DNA from: Skermanella stibiiresistens SB22
GTDB taxonomy: Bacteria; Pseudomonadota; Alphaproteobacteria; Azospirillales; Azospirillaceae
Reading direction: 5' to 3'
Length of the DNA stretch: 64,000 nt
NCBI RefSeq assembly: GCF_000576635.1
Contig: NZ_AVFL01000023.1
Coordinates: forward strand, 62,001-126,000
The notes under the pieces are model-generated. The model saw only the letters and a program-made list of their open reading frames with translations, ran no database searches and was not told the DNA's origin. The translations under genes were made by a program, and so were the position numbers. This document shows positions 26,089 to 34,811 of the stretch, in pieces. Numbering within the stretch: the stretch's first letter is position 1; each line of letters opens with the position of its first letter.

Positions 26089-27120
26089 TTAGGCCGTATC
26101 ACCCCCATCGCCACTGGTCTTCAGGTAGGTCGCGATGAGGTCCACCTCGTCGCGTGATCCCATGACGACGCCCACCCGCTCGTGCAGGGCGCTGGGCTGG
26201 ATGTCGAGGATGCGGCGCTGGCCATCGGTCGCGGCGCCGCCCGCCTGCTCGATCAGGAAGCCCATTGGATTGGCCTCGTACATGAGCCGTAGCTTGCCCG
26301 CCCGGTTGGGCTCGCGCGCGTCCCACGGATAGAGGAAGATGCCGCCGCGTTGCAGGATGCGGTGGACGTCGGCGACCATCGAGGCGGTCCAGCGCATGTT
26401 GAAGTCCTTGCCGCGCGGCCCCTCGGTCCCGCTGATGCACTCCTCGATGTAGCGCCGCATGGGTGGCGCCCAGTGGCGGCTGTTCGACATGTTGATGGCG
26501 AACTCGCTGCTCACGGCGGGAATGCTCATGTTCTGGTGCGTCAGCAGCCATGCCCCCATCTCGCGATCCAGCGTGAAGCCGAAAACGCCGGTTCCGACGG
26601 ACAGGACGAGCATGGTCTGCGGTCCATAGACCGCGTATCCGGCGGCGACCTGCCGCGACCCCGGCTGCAGGAAATCCGCCTCGCCGATCTCACGGCCTGA
26701 GGCATCCTCCGGCGCCACCAGGACGGAGAAGATGGTGCCGACCGTCAGGTTGACGTCGATGTTGCTGGAGCCGTCGATCGGATCGTACAGCAGGAGGTAT
26801 TCGCCCTTGGGATAGCGGTTCGGAATGACATGGATCGTGTCCATCTCCTCCGAGGCCAGCGCGCCCAGGTGGCCGCCCCATTCGTTCGCCTCGACCAACA
26901 GGTCGTTGGCGATCACGTCGAGCTTCTTCTGAACCTCGCCCTGGATGTTCTCGCTGCCATGGCTGCCGAGAACGTCGCCCAGCTCGCCCTTGCCGACCGT
27001 GAAGCTGATCGCCTTGCAGGCGCGCGCGACGATCTCGAGCAGCAGTCGGAGCTGCGCCGGCAAGGCTTGCTCCTTTCGCTGCTGCTCGATCAGGAACTGG
27101 GTCAGCGTCACACGCTTCAT
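26089..27120 (-). CDS. fbp: Class 1 fructose-1,6-bisphosphatase
   Basis: Gluconeogenic phosphatase converting fructose-1,6-bisphosphate to fructose-6-phosphate; 343 residues. Metal- and substrate-binding signatures are [20 protein letters not shown] (~128-147), the N-terminal [11 protein letters not shown] (~49-59) and the C-terminal [20 protein letters not shown], all as in class 1 enzymes. ATG 27120. It follows the inositol gene run on the same strand, 58 bases after the upstream oxidoreductase. Recycling of hexose phosphate during growth on inositol or C3 compounds would be consistent. Confidence 0.95.
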   Translation of the reverse strand: MKRVTLTQFLIEQQRKEQALPAQLRLLLEIVARACKAISFTVGKGELGDVLGSHGSENIQGEVQKKLDVIANDLLVEANEWGGHLGALASEEMDTIHVIPNRYPKGEYLLLYDPIDGSSNIDVNLTVGTIFSVLVAPEDASGREIGEADFLQPGSRQVAAGYAVYGPQTMLVLSVGTGVFGFTLDREMGAWLLTHQNMSIPAVSSEFAINMSNSRHWAPPMRRYIEECISGTEGPRGKDFNMRWTASMVADVHRILQRGGIFLYPWDAREPNRAGKLRLMYEANPMGFLIEQAGGAATDGQRRILDIQPSALHERVGVVMGSRDEVDLIATYLKTSGDGGDTA

Positions 27121-27178
27121 GTCTTCTTCCTTGGTGTAATGCCGCGTTCGTCCGTCTTGGGATAGCGTATCACGCGCA

Positions 27179-28177
27179 TCAAGACCGCATGGATTCTTCC
27201 CCGGGAGGCAGGGGGCGGCCGGGAATGGAGCGGGCGCCGTATCGGCCGTTCCAGTCGTTCTGGACCTTCTGGAGAATTCGGATCGCCGGCAACACGGAGG
27301 GACCCGACGCCAGCGGCGGACGGTTCTCCCGGACGGCGGCGAGGAAATCCAGGGTGACGCGGGCGCAGTTCTCCTGCTCGGCCTCGATCGCGGTGGTGCC
27401 CTCCGACGTCTTCAGGGTGCCGGACAGTATGTCGTAGAAATAGGTGTCCTTGTCGGTCACGATCAGCTTGTCATAGAAGCGATAGGCCGCGTGATAGCTG
27501 CCATGGACCACCAGCGTCTGGTCGGCCTCGGTCTCGACCAGCACCGTGCATTCCATCGGGATGCCGGTCGTCTCGTGAAGCGCCCCCAGATGGCTTTGGA
27601 CCCGCCGGATCGGCGCGCCATCGAATAGGTACATGCCGAGATCGACGAAGTGGCAGAAGTGATGCCACAGGATGTTGTCGGTCCAGCTTCGCTGATAGCC
27701 GGTCGCCCCGATGTTGATGAGCCGCTTGATGAAGAAGCGGCCGGCGATGTGCCGGATCCTCTCGCTGCCGGCGCGGACATTGGCGAGCAGGGCCTCGCGC
27801 TCACGGCGGAAGCGCATCGGATGCGACAGGCCATAGACCTTGCCGCTCCGCTCGCCCGCCTCGATGACGCGCTCGGCCCCGCCCAGGCTCATGGCGATTG
27901 GGATCTCGATCAGCGTGTGCTTGCCGGCTTCCAGGCACTTGATCGCCTGCTCCTCGTGCTGGTCGGTCGGCGTCGCGAGGATCACGATGTCGATCGCCGG
28001 ATCGGCCAGCGCCTCGTCCAGCGACAGCGTCCACTTGCGATAGCCGTGACTTTCCGCGAACTCCTGGGTTGATTGGGGATTGCGGCCGACCAGGGTGTGG
28101 AGCACGGCGTCGGTGCCGCGCAGCGCCTCGGAATGCCACACCCCCATCATGCCGTGGCCGACCATGCAGACGTTCAT
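27179..28177 (-). CDS. Gfo/Idh/MocA family oxidoreductase (LigC-like branch)
   Basis: NAD(P)-dependent dehydrogenase, 332 residues, with N-terminal Rossmann VGHGMMG (~6-12), [20 protein letters not shown] (~68-87) and EIPIAMS in place of the common EKP. The use of EIP and the phrase [11 protein letters not shown] (~163-173) recall LigC, the 4-carboxy-2-hydroxymuconate semialdehyde dehydrogenase, more than inositol dehydrogenases. It is the fifth gene of the iol run, 30 bases after the SMP-30 gene. It could therefore oxidise a sugar or inositol derivative, or a ring-cleavage hemiacetal; I cannot decide. Confidence 0.82.
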   Translation of the reverse strand: MNVCMVGHGMMGVWHSEALRGTDAVLHTLVGRNPQSTQEFAESHGYRKWTLSLDEALADPAIDIVILATPTDQHEEQAIKCLEAGKHTLIEIPIAMSLGGAERVIEAGERSGKVYGLSHPMRFRREREALLANVRAGSERIRHIAGRFFIKRLINIGATGYQRSWTDNILWHHFCHFVDLGMYLFDGAPIRRVQSHLGALHETTGIPMECTVLVETEADQTLVVHGSYHAAYRFYDKLIVTDKDTYFYDILSGTLKTSEGTTAIEAEQENCARVTLDFLAAVRENRPPLASGPSVLPAIRILQKVQNDWNGRYGARSIPGRPLPPGEESMRS

Positions 28178-28207
28178 TTCGGTTCCCCTTTCGTCAGCCC
28201 CTTGTCC

Positions 28208-29098
28208 TCAGCCACGGAATTTCGGCACGGGCACACCGGGAACGTCCACCTCCACCGCGAAGATCCCGCCGGATAGGGGATACGCCGCCAGTTTTTCGTC
28301 CAGCACGTTGTGGCGAAGCGAGGTCACGTAGATCGTCCTCATGTCGGGCCCGCCGAAGCATGGCATTGTCGGCGCCGCGCAAGGCATCGGGATCTGGCGG
28401 TCCAGCCTGCCATCGGGCGACCAGCGGTTTAGCACGGCGGCGGAGACGCCTGCGCTCCAATAGAAGCCCTCCCTGTCGGTCGCGGCGCCGTCTGGCCGGC
28501 CGATCTCCTCGGTCGGCTCGGCGATCACGCGGCGGTTGGACAGCGCGCCGGTGGCGGGATCGTGGTCGAAGGCCATGATCTTCTTGCCGCGTGAATCCGA
28601 CAGGAACAGGGTGGCGCCGTCGGCGCTCCAGGCCAAGCCGTTGGACACGATCAGCCCCTCGACCATCCGGGCGCAGGAGCCGTCGGGGGCGAGACGATAG
28701 AGGGAGCCCAAGGGCCTGCTCATGCCCTCCTCGTCCATGGTGCCGGCCCAGAAGCTTCCGTCGGGCGAGACCTTGCCGTCGTTCAGGCGGTTGCCCGGCT
28801 GGTCCGGTTCCGGGTTGGCGAGGAGGGTCAAGGCGCCGCTGTCGAAATCGAACAGGTGGAAGCCGGTCCGCAGCGCCACCACGGCGCCGCCGGCTTCGCG
28901 CAGGCCGAACGAGCCGATCGAGGCCGGCATCTCCCAGGTCCGGGTGGCTCCGGTCACGGGGTCCAGCCGGTTGAGGGTGGGGGCGAGGATGTCGACCCAG
29001 TAGAGCGCCTGTTCCTCCGCCGACCAGACGGGGCATTCGCCGATCGTGGCCCGCGCGTCGAGCACGCATCCGACATCAGGCTGGTTCGAGTCAGGCAT
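28208..29098 (-). CDS. SMP-30/gluconolactonase/LRE family lactonase
   Basis: Six-bladed beta-propeller sugar lactonase, 296 residues. Metal ligands and core motifs are GECPVWSAEEQALYWVDI (~17-34), NRLNDGKVSPDGSFWAGTM (~99-117), SNGLAWSADG (~147-156) and RPDGAATDREGFYW (~197-210). It would hydrolyse a lactone made by a neighbouring dehydrogenase. ATG 29098 overlaps the end of iolE by eight bases, which argues for coupled translation and for this start rather than 29176. Substrate is inferred only from context. Confidence 0.87.
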   Translation of the reverse strand: MPDSNQPDVGCVLDARATIGECPVWSAEEQALYWVDILAPTLNRLDPVTGATRTWEMPASIGSFGLREAGGAVVALRTGFHLFDFDSGALTLLANPEPDQPGNRLNDGKVSPDGSFWAGTMDEEGMSRPLGSLYRLAPDGSCARMVEGLIVSNGLAWSADGATLFLSDSRGKKIMAFDHDPATGALSNRRVIAEPTEEIGRPDGAATDREGFYWSAGVSAAVLNRWSPDGRLDRQIPMPCAAPTMPCFGGPDMRTIYVTSLRHNVLDEKLAAYPLSGGIFAVEVDVPGVPVPKFRG

Positions 29099-30020
29099 GG
29101 GGGATGCTCCCTGTGTCGATGGTGAAGGCGAGCTTTCCCAGCACGGCCTTGAGGTGGTCGTGACCCATGCGGGCATAGGTCAGGGGGTGGGCCTTGGCGG
29201 GATCCTGTTCGGCCTCGCAGATCACCCAACCCTCGTAGCCGGCGGAGGCCCCAAGGGCACCCAAGGGCCGGAACGCCGCCTCGAAATCGATCATGCCGTC
29301 GCCGGGCACGGTGTAGACGCCGTTGACCACGGCGTCGAGGAAGCTCCAGCGTTCCCCCCGGGCGCGCCTCAGCACATCGAGGCGGACATCCTTGGCGTGG
29401 ACGTGGTTGATCCGCGTGGCCCATTTCGCCGCGACCTCGGCGGGATCCTCGCCGGCGTAGGTCAGATGACCGGTGTCGTACAGCAGCCCGACGGTGTCCG
29501 GGGTGCCGGACAGCAGCCGGTCGATCTCGGCCGCGGTCTCGATCACCGTGCCCATGTGGTGGTGGAAGGCGAGGCGGACGCCCTCCGCCGCCATCAGCTC
29601 GGACAATTTGGCGATCCGGTCGAGGAAGACCGGCCATTCCGCCTCGCCCATGACGGGCCGATCGGCCACCGGCACGTCGCGCCGGCCTTGGACGGTGTCC
29701 GAGGTCTCGGCGAAGACCATCACCTCGCAGCCGCAGGCGGCCAGCAGGTCCAGGTGGGGGCGCATCACCGCCATCTCCTGCTCCACCGTCCGCTTGCGGA
29801 GTTCGGCGCCGTACCAGCCGGAGACGAGTTCAAGTCCGTGGGCGGCCAAGGTGGCTTTCAGCGCGTCGGCCTGTTTCGGGAACTTGTTGCCCATCTCGGT
29901 CCCGGTGAAGCCGGCCTCGCGGGTCTCGCGCAGGCAGGTCTCCAGGGGGGTGTCGCCGCCCAACTCGGGCAGGTCGTCGTTGCTCCAGGCGATCGGGTTG
30001 GTTCCCAGCCTCACTCTCAT
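29091..30020 (-). CDS. iolE: Myo-inosose-2 dehydratase
   Basis: Dehydrates 2-keto-myo-inositol (scyllo-inosose) to the cyclohexanetrione derivative, the second step of inositol catabolism. The product is 309 residues, normal for IolE, with an AP-endonuclease-like TIM barrel. Diagnostic parts are the start RLGTNPIAWSNDDLPELGG (~4-22), FTGTEMGNKFP (~38-48), AFHHHMGTVIET (~151-162) and GLLYDTGHLTYAGEDP (~178-193). It lies 21 bases after iolD on the same strand, so iolG-iolD-iolE form one operon. Confidence 0.95.
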   Translation of the reverse strand: MRVRLGTNPIAWSNDDLPELGGDTPLETCLRETREAGFTGTEMGNKFPKQADALKATLAAHGLELVSGWYGAELRKRTVEQEMAVMRPHLDLLAACGCEVMVFAETSDTVQGRRDVPVADRPVMGEAEWPVFLDRIAKLSELMAAEGVRLAFHHHMGTVIETAAEIDRLLSGTPDTVGLLYDTGHLTYAGEDPAEVAAKWATRINHVHAKDVRLDVLRRARGERWSFLDAVVNGVYTVPGDGMIDFEAAFRPLGALGASAGYEGWVICEAEQDPAKAHPLTYARMGHDHLKAVLGKLAFTIDTGSIPHA

Positions 30021-30041
30021 CGCGGACTCCCTGTCATTGAT

Positions 30042-31889
30042 TCACCCCTGGGCCTGATCGCGCCGGGCCTCGACATGGGCGGCGTGGGCGTCGCGAACTT
30101 TGGCGCGCTCCGACACCTCGGGCACGGCGACGTCCCACCAGGCGCCCCCCGCCTCGGTGGTCGGCATCGGGTCGGTGTCGATCACGATCACGTGGGTCCG
30201 GTCCGACTGACGGGCGCGCTGGAGCGCCGATTCCAGGTCGGCGACGCCGGCGACCTTCTCGGCGATGGCGCCGAGGCTGCGGGCGTGGCCGGCGAAGTCG
30301 ATCCAGCCCTCGTCCACCCGGTGATCGACATCCGCGATCAGGTTGTTGAAGCTCTCGCCGCCGCAGGCCCGCTGCAGGCGGTTGATGCAGCCGAAGCCCC
30401 GGTTGTCGAGCACGGTGACGATCAGCTTGCGGCCGAGCATGACCGAGGTTTGCAGCTCGGAGTTCATCATCATGTAACTGCCGTCACCGACCATGACGAA
30501 GACCTCGCGGTTGGGGTCGGCCATCTTGACGCCCAGCCCGCCGGCGATCTCGTAGCCCATGCAGGAGAAGCCGTATTCCATGTGGTAACCGTTCGGCCGT
30601 TCCGATCGCCACAGCTTGTGCAGCTCGCCCGGCAGCCCGCCGGCGGCGCAGACGATGGTGTCGCCGGCTCCGGCGGCGCGGTTGACCGCGCCGATCACCT
30701 GGGCGTCGGTCGGCAGATCAGCGTTGGTGGGCGCGGTGGCCTGATCGACGGCGGCGTTCCAGTCCTCCGCCAGCGCCGCGACACGCTGGCGCCAGCCGGC
30801 GGGAACCGTGTGGCCGCCGAGCGCCGCCGTGATCTCCTCCAGCGTCCGCTTGGCGTCGCCGATCAGCGGAACCGCCCGGTGCTTGCCGGCGTCGAAGGCT
30901 TGCAGGTTCAGCTGGATCAGGGTGGCGACGCCGGGCACCAGGGCCCGCGACCCGGTGGTGAAATCCTGGAGCCGGGTTCCGACCGCCAGGATCACGTCGG
31001 CCTCGCGCGCCAGGGTATTGGCGACGGAACTGCCGGTTACGCCGATCGAGCCGACCGCCTGGGGGTGGTTCCACGGCATGGCGCTCTTGCCGGCCTGGGT
31101 CTCGGCCACGGGGATGCCGTGGCGGGCGGCGAAGGCTTGGAGCGTTTCGGCGGCCCGGGAATAGAGGACGCCGCCACCCGCGACGACCAGCGGGCGTTCC
31201 CCGCGCCGCAGCAGGTCGATCGCCCGGGCCAGATCGTCGGCATCGGCGCCGGGGCGGCGGGCGCGGTGGACCTGGGGCCGGAAGAAGCTTTCGGGATAGT
31301 CGCAAGCCTCGGTCTGGACGTCCTGGGGCAGGCACAAGGTCACCGGGCCGCAGTCCACCGGATCGGTCAGCACCTGGATGGCGCGGGGCAGGGAGGTCAG
31401 CAGCTGTTCCGGCCGGGTGATCCTGTCCCACCAGCGCGAGACGGGCCGGAAGCAGTCGTTGACGCCGATGGTGGCGTCGTTGAAGTCCTCGATCTGTTGG
31501 AGCACCGGATCGGGGCGGCGGCTGGCGAAGACGTCGCCGGGCAGCAGCAGCACCGGCAGGCGGTTGACATGGGCCACCGCCGCGGCGGTCACCATGTTGG
31601 AGGCGCCCGGCCCGATCGAGGTCGTGCAGGCCATCATCCGGCGGCGGTTGCTGGCCTTGGCGAAGGCGACGGCGGCCAGCGCCATGCCCTGTTCGTTATG
31701 GGCGCGGAATGTGGGCAGCGCGCCGCGCGCGTGGTACAGGGCCTCGCCCATCCCGGCGACGTTGCCGTGGCCGAAGATCGCCCAGCAGCCGGCGAACAGC
31801 GGGACCTCCGCCTCGTCGACAAGGGTCGCTTGGGCGGCCAGATAGCGGACCAGGGCTTGGGCGGCGGTCAGGCGGATGGTCTTTTCCAT
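30042..31889 (-). CDS. iolD: 3D-(3,5/4)-trihydroxycyclohexane-1,2-dione hydrolase
   Basis: ThDP-dependent ring-opening hydrolase, third step of inositol catabolism, giving 5-deoxyglucuronate. The product is 615 residues, the usual IolD length. The N-terminal Pyr domain contains MACTTSIGPGASNMVTAAA (~85-103). The C-terminal PP domain has the ThDP motif GDGSYMMMNSELQTSVML (~468-485) and YGFSCMGYEIAGGLGVK (~445-461). ATG 31889. It is 22 bases downstream of iolG and 21 bases upstream of iolE. Confidence 0.96.
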   Translation of the reverse strand: MEKTIRLTAAQALVRYLAAQATLVDEAEVPLFAGCWAIFGHGNVAGMGEALYHARGALPTFRAHNEQGMALAAVAFAKASNRRRMMACTTSIGPGASNMVTAAAVAHVNRLPVLLLPGDVFASRRPDPVLQQIEDFNDATIGVNDCFRPVSRWWDRITRPEQLLTSLPRAIQVLTDPVDCGPVTLCLPQDVQTEACDYPESFFRPQVHRARRPGADADDLARAIDLLRRGERPLVVAGGGVLYSRAAETLQAFAARHGIPVAETQAGKSAMPWNHPQAVGSIGVTGSSVANTLAREADVILAVGTRLQDFTTGSRALVPGVATLIQLNLQAFDAGKHRAVPLIGDAKRTLEEITAALGGHTVPAGWRQRVAALAEDWNAAVDQATAPTNADLPTDAQVIGAVNRAAGAGDTIVCAAGGLPGELHKLWRSERPNGYHMEYGFSCMGYEIAGGLGVKMADPNREVFVMVGDGSYMMMNSELQTSVMLGRKLIVTVLDNRGFGCINRLQRACGGESFNNLIADVDHRVDEGWIDFAGHARSLGAIAEKVAGVADLESALQRARQSDRTHVIVIDTDPMPTTEAGGAWWDVAVPEVSERAKVRDAHAAHVEARRDQAQG

Positions 31890-31911
31890 GGCTTGGTCCT
31901 CCCCTTCAAGG

Positions 31912-32907
31912 TCAGCGGTCCAGCCGGACGGTGGCGCCGGTGCGGAGCGACTCCAACGCCGCGTCGGCGATCCGCAGCGCCTCGTGACCGTCCTGGAAGC
32001 TGGCGAGCGGCTTGGCGCCGGTCTCGACGCAGTCGACGAAATGGTCGATCTCCGCCATGTAGGCCTCGGTGTAGCGCTCGATGAAGAAGTTCAGCACGGT
32101 ATCACGCGCCTGGGTGGCGGTGGCGCCCCACGCCTCGACTGTGGTCGGGCGGCGGTTGTGGACCTGGAGCATGCCCGTCTCGCCGAACGCCTCGACCCGC
32201 TGGTCGTAGCCATAGGCGCAGCGCCGGCTGTTGTTGATGTGGACCAGCGCGCCGGAGGCGGCCCGCAGGGTGACCATGGCGCCGTCGATGTCGCCCTGCT
32301 CGCCGATGCGGGGATCGATCAGGTTGGAGCCCATCGCCTGGACCTCCACGATGTCGCCGGCCAGATAGCGCGCCATGTCGAAGTCGTGGATCGTCATGTC
32401 GCGGAACAGCCCGCCGCTGCCCCTGACATAGGCCGGCGGCGGCGGCGCCGGGTCGCGGCTGGTGATGACGACCTGCTCCAGCCGGCCAAGCTCCCCGGCC
32501 TGGACGCGGTCGCGCAGCGCCTTGAACGAGGGGTCGAAGCGGCGGTTGAAGCCGATCATCACCAGCGGATCGAGCGGTCCGATCTCGCGCCAGCAGGTCT
32601 CGACGCGGCCGATGTCCAGGTCGATCGGCTTCTCGCACAGCACCGCCTTGCCGGCTTTGGCGCTCCGCGTGATCAGGTCGACATGGGTGTCGGTAGAGGA
32701 GGCGATGAAGATGGCGTCGATGCCCGGATCGCCCAGCGCCTCGTCCACCGAGGACAGCACGCGGGCGCCCAGTTGCGCCGCCACCTCGTCCGCCGCCTGC
32801 GGCGCCACGTCGTAGACGGCGGCCAGTTCGGCGCGCGGGTGGGTCTGGATGTTGCGGGCGTGCATGCGCCCGATGCGCCCGCAGCCCAGGATCGCGAATT
32901 TGACCAT
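31912..32907 (-). CDS. iolG: Inositol 2-dehydrogenase
   Basis: NAD-dependent oxidation of myo-inositol to scyllo-inosose, the entry step; 331 residues. It has the Rossmann loop ILGCGRIGRMHARNI (~5-19), the catalytic lysine in CEKPIDLD (~95-102) and the DMTIHDFDMARYL segment (~173-185) with the active-site Asp/His pair. ATG 32907 follows a GGGGGGAG ribosome site; the ORF is open back to 33021, but that extension is unconserved. It heads the iolGDE operon. iolA, iolB, iolC and an iolR repressor are not in the window. Confidence 0.94.
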   Translation of the reverse strand: MVKFAILGCGRIGRMHARNIQTHPRAELAAVYDVAPQAADEVAAQLGARVLSSVDEALGDPGIDAIFIASSTDTHVDLITRSAKAGKAVLCEKPIDLDIGRVETCWREIGPLDPLVMIGFNRRFDPSFKALRDRVQAGELGRLEQVVITSRDPAPPPPAYVRGSGGLFRDMTIHDFDMARYLAGDIVEVQAMGSNLIDPRIGEQGDIDGAMVTLRAASGALVHINNSRRCAYGYDQRVEAFGETGMLQVHNRRPTTVEAWGATATQARDTVLNFFIERYTEAYMAEIDHFVDCVETGAKPLASFQDGHEALRIADAALESLRTGATVRLDR

Positions 32908-33089
32908 GTCTCCCCCCGGTCGGGGTCCCGCTGACCCATCGAGGCGGCGGACCCGGTTCTTCTTTGGTCCCATATGATGCGATCGCGGGCCGCGACACAA
33001 GTTCGCAGAACGGATCATCACCCCGCTTTCTTAAGCCTTGCCGCATTCCATGGTGGGCAGTGGTGGAGGGAACCGGGGGCGGCGGGACG

Positions 33090-34040
33090 ATGGGCGAATT
33101 CGATCTGGCGGGACGGCGGGTGTGGGTCGCCGGGCATCGTGGCATGGCGGGGTCGGCGATCGTCCGGCGGCTGGCGACCGAGGATTGCGAGGTCCTGACG
33201 GTCGGCCGGGAGGAGGTGGACCTGCGCGATCCGGAGCCGCTGGACGCCTGGATGGCGCGGCGGCGGCCCGACGTGGTGTTCATGGCGGCCGGAACCGTCG
33301 GCGGCATCCTGGCCAATGATAGCCGCCCGGCCGAGTTCATCCGTGACAACGTGATGATCCAAGGCAACGTCATCCATGCGGCGTGGCGGCATGGTGTCGC
33401 CAAGATGCTGCTGCTGGGGTCGAGCTGCATCTATCCCAAGCTGGCGGTGCAGCCGATCAGCGAGGAGGCGTTGCTGACGGGACCACTGGAGCCGACCAAC
33501 CAGTGGTACGCCGTCGCCAAGATCGCCGGCGTCACGATGGCCCAGGCCTACCGCGCGCAATACGGCTGCGACTTCATCACGGCGATGCCGACCAACCTCT
33601 ATGGACCGGGCGACAACTTCAACCTGGACGCGGCGCATGTGCTGCCGGCCCTGATCCGGCGGACCCACGAGGCCAAGGTGACCGGCGCCGCGGCGCTGAC
33701 CGTCTGGGGATCGGGGGCGCCGCAACGGGAGTTCCTGCATGTCGACGATCTGGCCGACGCCGCGGTCCACCTGATCAAGGTCCACGGCACGGCGGAACCC
33801 GTCAACATCGGCACCGGCACCGACTTGAGCATCCGCGACTTGGCGGAGCTGATCCGCGGGATCGTCGGCTTCGAGGGAGAACTGCGGTTCGACGAGACCA
33901 AGCCGGATGGCACGCCGCGCAAGCTGCTGGATGTCGGCCGCCTCACCCGGCTCGGCTGGACCGCCCGCATCGGCTTGGCCGACGGCGTCGCGCGGACCTA
34001 TCGCTGGTTCCTGGAGAACCTGGATCGGCTGCGGCGGTGA
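33090..34040 (+). CDS. fcl: GDP-L-fucose synthase
   Basis: NADPH-dependent epimerase/reductase converting GDP-4-keto-6-deoxy-D-mannose to GDP-L-fucose; 316 residues. Visible are VWVAGHRGMAGSAIVRRL (~11-28), LLLGSSCIYPK (~105-115), the catalytic Y-x3-K pair in NQWYAVAKIAG (~134-144), PTNLYGPGDNFN (~170-181) and a C-terminal RKLLDVGRL typical of Fcl. The partner Gmd (GDP-mannose dehydratase) is not nearby. ATG 33090; the ORF is open upstream but unconserved. It is divergent from the iol operon and may supply fucose to the polysaccharide locus at the window start. Confidence 0.93.
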   Translation: MGEFDLAGRRVWVAGHRGMAGSAIVRRLATEDCEVLTVGREEVDLRDPEPLDAWMARRRPDVVFMAAGTVGGILANDSRPAEFIRDNVMIQGNVIHAAWRHGVAKMLLLGSSCIYPKLAVQPISEEALLTGPLEPTNQWYAVAKIAGVTMAQAYRAQYGCDFITAMPTNLYGPGDNFNLDAAHVLPALIRRTHEAKVTGAAALTVWGSGAPQREFLHVDDLADAAVHLIKVHGTAEPVNIGTGTDLSIRDLAELIRGIVGFEGELRFDETKPDGTPRKLLDVGRLTRLGWTARIGLADGVARTYRWFLENLDRLRR

Positions 34041-34045
34041 AGCGC

Positions 34046-34348
34046 CTAGCGGGCGATCAGCTCGGCGGCGATGAAGCGGCCTTCCTCGTCGGTCCCCACC
34101 GTGGCCATCGTCCGCCCGGCGCGCCGGTACCAATAGCCCGCGTTGCTCAGGTCGCCCTCGACGCGGTGGAGCCAGGCGTGGACCCAGTCCGCGTCCTTGT
34201 CGCCCTCGTGCTGTTGCACGATGCCGTGGGCCCGCTCCCACTCGCCCCGCAAACCGTGCCGGATCGCCTGGAGCACGGGCGTCAGCCCGGCGGGCTCCGG
34301 CTCCTGGCCGATCGAGGCGTTGAAGTCCTGATGGCTGATCGTTGGCAT
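34046..34348 (-). CDS. Conserved hypothetical small protein
   Basis: A 100-residue soluble protein that I recognise only as a conserved alphaproteobacterial hypothetical. It is rich in Trp, His and Arg; the middle (HAWLHRVEGDLSNAGYWYRRAGR, ~61-83, in two helices) resembles a tetratricopeptide-like helix pair. ATG 34348 has GGAGG seven bases upstream; an ATG two codons earlier lies too close to the ribosome site. It is convergent with fcl (five bases apart), and its promoter would sit in the iteron region. No function is assigned. Confidence 0.65.
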   Translation of the reverse strand: MPTISHQDFNASIGQEPEPAGLTPVLQAIRHGLRGEWERAHGIVQQHEGDKDADWVHAWLHRVEGDLSNAGYWYRRAGRTMATVGTDEEGRFIAAELIAR

Positions 34349-34403
34349 CCCCATACCTCCCTGGTGTTCCTCGCCCTTGGTCACTATCCCGATCCGTCCC
34401 GGT

Positions 34404-34524
34404 GGTCAACCGAACGCCAAGGCGCTTGACCACCGGAGCCGTTAGGTCAATCGAACGCCAAGGACGGTGGGACGGCGCTGGCCGATGGCACGATTCGCGG
34501 CACCCTGGTCAACCGTACGCCAAC
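34404..34524 (-). repeat. Three inverted iterons
   Basis: GGTCAACCGAACGCCAAGG (34404-34422), GGTCAATCGAACGCCAAGG (34445-34463) and GGTCAACCGTACGCCAAC (34507-34524) are reverse-complement relatives of the direct iterons, differing by one or two bases in the middle. Start-to-start spacing is 41 and 62 bases, about four and six helical turns. Such inverted or partial copies often serve as autoregulatory or handcuffing sites. Confidence 0.85.
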
Positions 34525-34592
34525 CTCGGTGACGGGAAACCACCCTTTTTGGGGAGCGAGGAGCGGAGGAGTGCCGATTCGCGGAGGCTTCG

Positions 34593-34746
34593 TTGGCGTT
34601 TGGTTGACTTGAGGGCATGCCGCGTTGGCGTTTGGTTCACCTCGGGGCTGATGGGCTTGGCGTTTGGTTCACCTCGGTCGGGGGCGGCGCGGAATCGGAT
34701 TGGCGTTTGGTTGACCTGTGGAAAAAAGATCTGGCGTTTGGTTGAC
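34593..34746 (+). repeat. Five direct iterons
   Basis: Copies of TTGGCGTTTGGTTGAC (third base from the end G or C) start at 34593, 34625, 34657, 34700 and 34731 (the last with C for the first T). Spacings of 32, 32, 43 and 31 bases are close to whole helical turns, which places bound RepA monomers on one DNA face. The first copy begins 219 bases before the repA start codon. Confidence 0.93.
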
Positions 34747-34811
34747 CTGGGCGATTCACCATCTGGACGGGCGGACCGCCGGTGGCATCATGCCCTCCAT
34801 GAGGAGGAGCC

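Larger units (their letters stand above)
34400..34811. other. Putative replication origin (iteron region upstream of repA)
   Basis: The gene-free region before the initiator gene holds eight copies of a 16-base iteron (three in one orientation, five in the other) and a near-match to a DnaA box in reverse orientation (TGTGGAAAA, 34717-34725, between the last two direct copies). The arrangement initiator plus iterons plus DnaA box is that of a theta-replicating plasmid origin. The region also holds the repA ribosome site (GAGGAGGAG, 34801-34809) and the promoter of the divergent hypothetical gene. Confidence 0.85.

Noticed and set aside
29046-32084. 1012-residue open frame on the plus strand
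   Set aside because: Shadow of iolE and iolD, whose catalytic motifs are clear on the opposite strand.
34593-34746. CRISPR array
   Set aside because: The repeats are 16 bases with 15-27 base spacers, have inverted copies nearby and lie next to an initiator gene, so they are iterons; no cas gene is present.
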